Source: JAQGLW01 sp035995725 (GTDB lineage Bacteria > Pseudomonadota > Gammaproteobacteria > Burkholderiales > Burkholderiaceae_D). Taken from it: a stretch of 15,242 nucleotides of DNA. The stretch is from assembly GCA_035995725.1 (NCBI GenBank), contig DASYKE010000026.1:1-15242 (forward strand), read 5' to 3'. How positions within the stretch are numbered: the first letter of the stretch is position 1; each line of letters starts with the position of its first letter. A program made the position numbers and the translations under genes. Under the pieces are notes generated by a model, which saw only the letters and a list, made by a program, of their open reading frames with translations, did no database searches and was not told where the DNA came from. This document shows positions 14,538-15,242 of the stretch, one piece after another.

Positions 14538-14554
14538 TCCAGACCTTGTCTGGA
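14538..14554. promoter_or_regulatory. Perfect 7-bp dyad upstream of the lipoprotein gene
   Basis: TCCAGAC (14538-14544), a 3-base spacer and GTCTGGA (14548-14554) form an exact inverted repeat 50 bp before the lipoprotein ATG, in the 174-bp gap after the peptidase gene. It has no T-tract, so it is unlikely to be an intrinsic terminator; an operator or leader hairpin is possible. Otherwise the gap 14431-14604 shows nothing clear. Confidence 0.35.
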
Positions 14555-14604
14555 ACTGGTACATTTTCGCTACTACAACTTTTGTTGCTCTAGCGAACTT
14601 CTCC

Positions 14605-14982
14605 ATGTCCGGTTTCATCAAATGCGCCACGTTGCTTGCCGTTAAGTTAGCAATGGCTACCATGATGGCCGGATGCCAGTCGTCGGCTGGCGACGATATC
14701 CATCGGCCAGCATCCGGGACGGTCGCCGGCGCATCAGGTTCCCAGCAGTTAATCATCAAATTCAAATCGAACACGATTACTTGCGACCCGGCCGGGATCG
14801 CACGTGTGTCGGCCGCAGCCCATGTGTCGCTGGAATTTGTTCGACAGATGTCGGGGGACGCTTGCGTAGTCAAGCATCTGGCAGATGACCGCGGCAGCTT
14901 TTCCCTCGAGCAACAAATGCTCAGGCAGCATCCTGCGATCGAATGGGTCGAACTGGACGCGGTCCTGAAGAAAGCGTCGTAG
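14605..14982 (+). CDS. Small lipoprotein resembling a free-standing I9 subtilisin propeptide/inhibitor
   Basis: The 125-residue protein has a hydrophobic signal ending in a lipobox, MAGC, with lipidated Cys at 24, so it should be anchored in a membrane facing the periplasm. Residues 48-122 look like a peptidase inhibitor I9 domain, the propeptide fold of S8 proteases. The domain begins with strand QQLIIKFKSN, has a middle stretch VSLEFVRQMSGDACVVKHL, and ends with the helix-strand QQMLRQHPAIEWVELDAV, matching the 'L..dP.VeyVE.D' ending typical of I9. No protease domain is attached, so it is a stand-alone version. Similar free-standing I9 proteins act as inhibitors or chaperones of subtilases. 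The next gene may encode such a protease, 54 bp away. C60 and C87 could form a disulfide. No strong ribosome-binding site precedes the ATG. The I9 call rests on pattern recognition alone. Confidence 0.65.
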   Translation: MSGFIKCATLLAVKLAMATMMAGCQSSAGDDIHRPASGTVAGASGSQQLIIKFKSNTITCDPAGIARVSAAAHVSLEFVRQMSGDACVVKHLADDRGSFSLEQQMLRQHPAIEWVELDAVLKKAS

Positions 14983-15036
14983 CGCGGTGAGCGGCGCACA
15001 TGTCTTTATCGCTCGCCCGGCACAGCCGGAACAGCA

Positions 15037-15242
15037 ATGAAAATAAAAATAACAGTTCGGCATGCATTGCTCGGCTTGACGGCGGCTGCGGCCCTGATCT
15101 GCGCGATAGCCAATGGCGCATCCGCCGATTCGAAGGCGTTTGCGACATTCAAGAAGAGCGCGCCGCCCGCTGCGAGCCCTCCCGATGAAGAAATGGTGTC
15201 GCGCCTGATCGTAAAACACCGCGCCAGGCGCAGCGACAAACT
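15037..15242 (+). CDS. N-terminus of a secreted protein, probably an S8 subtilase; cut by the window edge
   Basis: An ATG at 15037-15039 opens a 68-codon frame that runs off the right edge. The product starts with a clear Sec signal: a basic MKIKITVRH, a hydrophobic core LLGLTAAAALICAIA, and an AxA-type site (GASA, about residue 30). A Ala/Pro/Ser-rich linker follows (SAPPAASPPDEE), then VSRLIVKHR (54-62). That last segment resembles the first strand of the propeptide of secreted Burkholderiales serine proteases of the S8 family. Together with the I9-like lipoprotein immediately upstream this suggests a subtilase, but no catalytic residue is inside the window. The upstream GGA is only a weak ribosome-binding site. 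Confidence 0.6.
   Translation, partial: MKIKITVRHALLGLTAAAALICAIANGASADSKAFATFKKSAPPAASPPDEEMVSRLIVKHRARRSDK

Overview
The window looks like a chromosomal core region of a betaproteobacterium, Burkholderiales and most likely Oxalobacteraceae (Herminiimonas/Janthinobacterium/Herbaspirillum type). The reasons are moderately high GC, a DksA of the one-cysteine 'CEETGEPIG' class, an HslV with an N-terminal MEQ-type extension before the catalytic threonine, tandem LpxL-like genes next to dapF and divergent from metK, and the DUF484-xerC pair downstream of dapF. No tRNA, rRNA, CRISPR, insertion sequence or phage gene was recognised.

Layout. From 1 to about 12040 every recognised gene is on the minus strand. 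Read in the direction of transcription they are: two tandem lipid A acyltransferases (12040-10275), dapF (10141-9290), a DUF484 protein (9033-8365), xerC (8363-7380), a Fur-family regulator (7277-6696), a CobW-type metal GTPase (6676-5609), a DksA with a very long lysine/alanine-rich tail (5495-4488), a gene-poor degenerate stretch (4487-3363), a double-STAS protein (3362-1935), hslV (1799-1263) and hslU (1226 to the window edge). From 12218 to the right edge genes are on the plus strand: metK, a secreted M14-type peptidase 5 bp downstream, a small lipoprotein resembling a free-standing I9 subtilisin propeptide, and the start of a second secreted protein that may be the S8 protease itself.

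How the parts fit. hslV-hslU form the HslVU protease operon with a good sigma-32-type promoter, but hslU carries a one-base deletion that breaks it as read here. The Fur-family gene, cobW and a DksA lacking most zinc-finger cysteines suggest a metal (zinc) theme, with a dyad over the regulator's promoter. dapF (lysine/peptidoglycan precursor), the LpxL pair (lipid A) and the M14 peptidase (possibly murein peptides) all concern the envelope.

The most interesting signals are: (1) the metK leader, which has a pseudoknot-capable, SAH-riboswitch-like arrangement and an 8-base element exactly complementary to the ribosome-binding site; (2) the right-edge pair of an I9-like lipoprotein beside a probable secreted subtilase; (3) a decayed gene region at 3600-4400; (4) internal duplications in the STAS and M14 proteins; (5) a 200-residue histone-H1-like tail on DksA.
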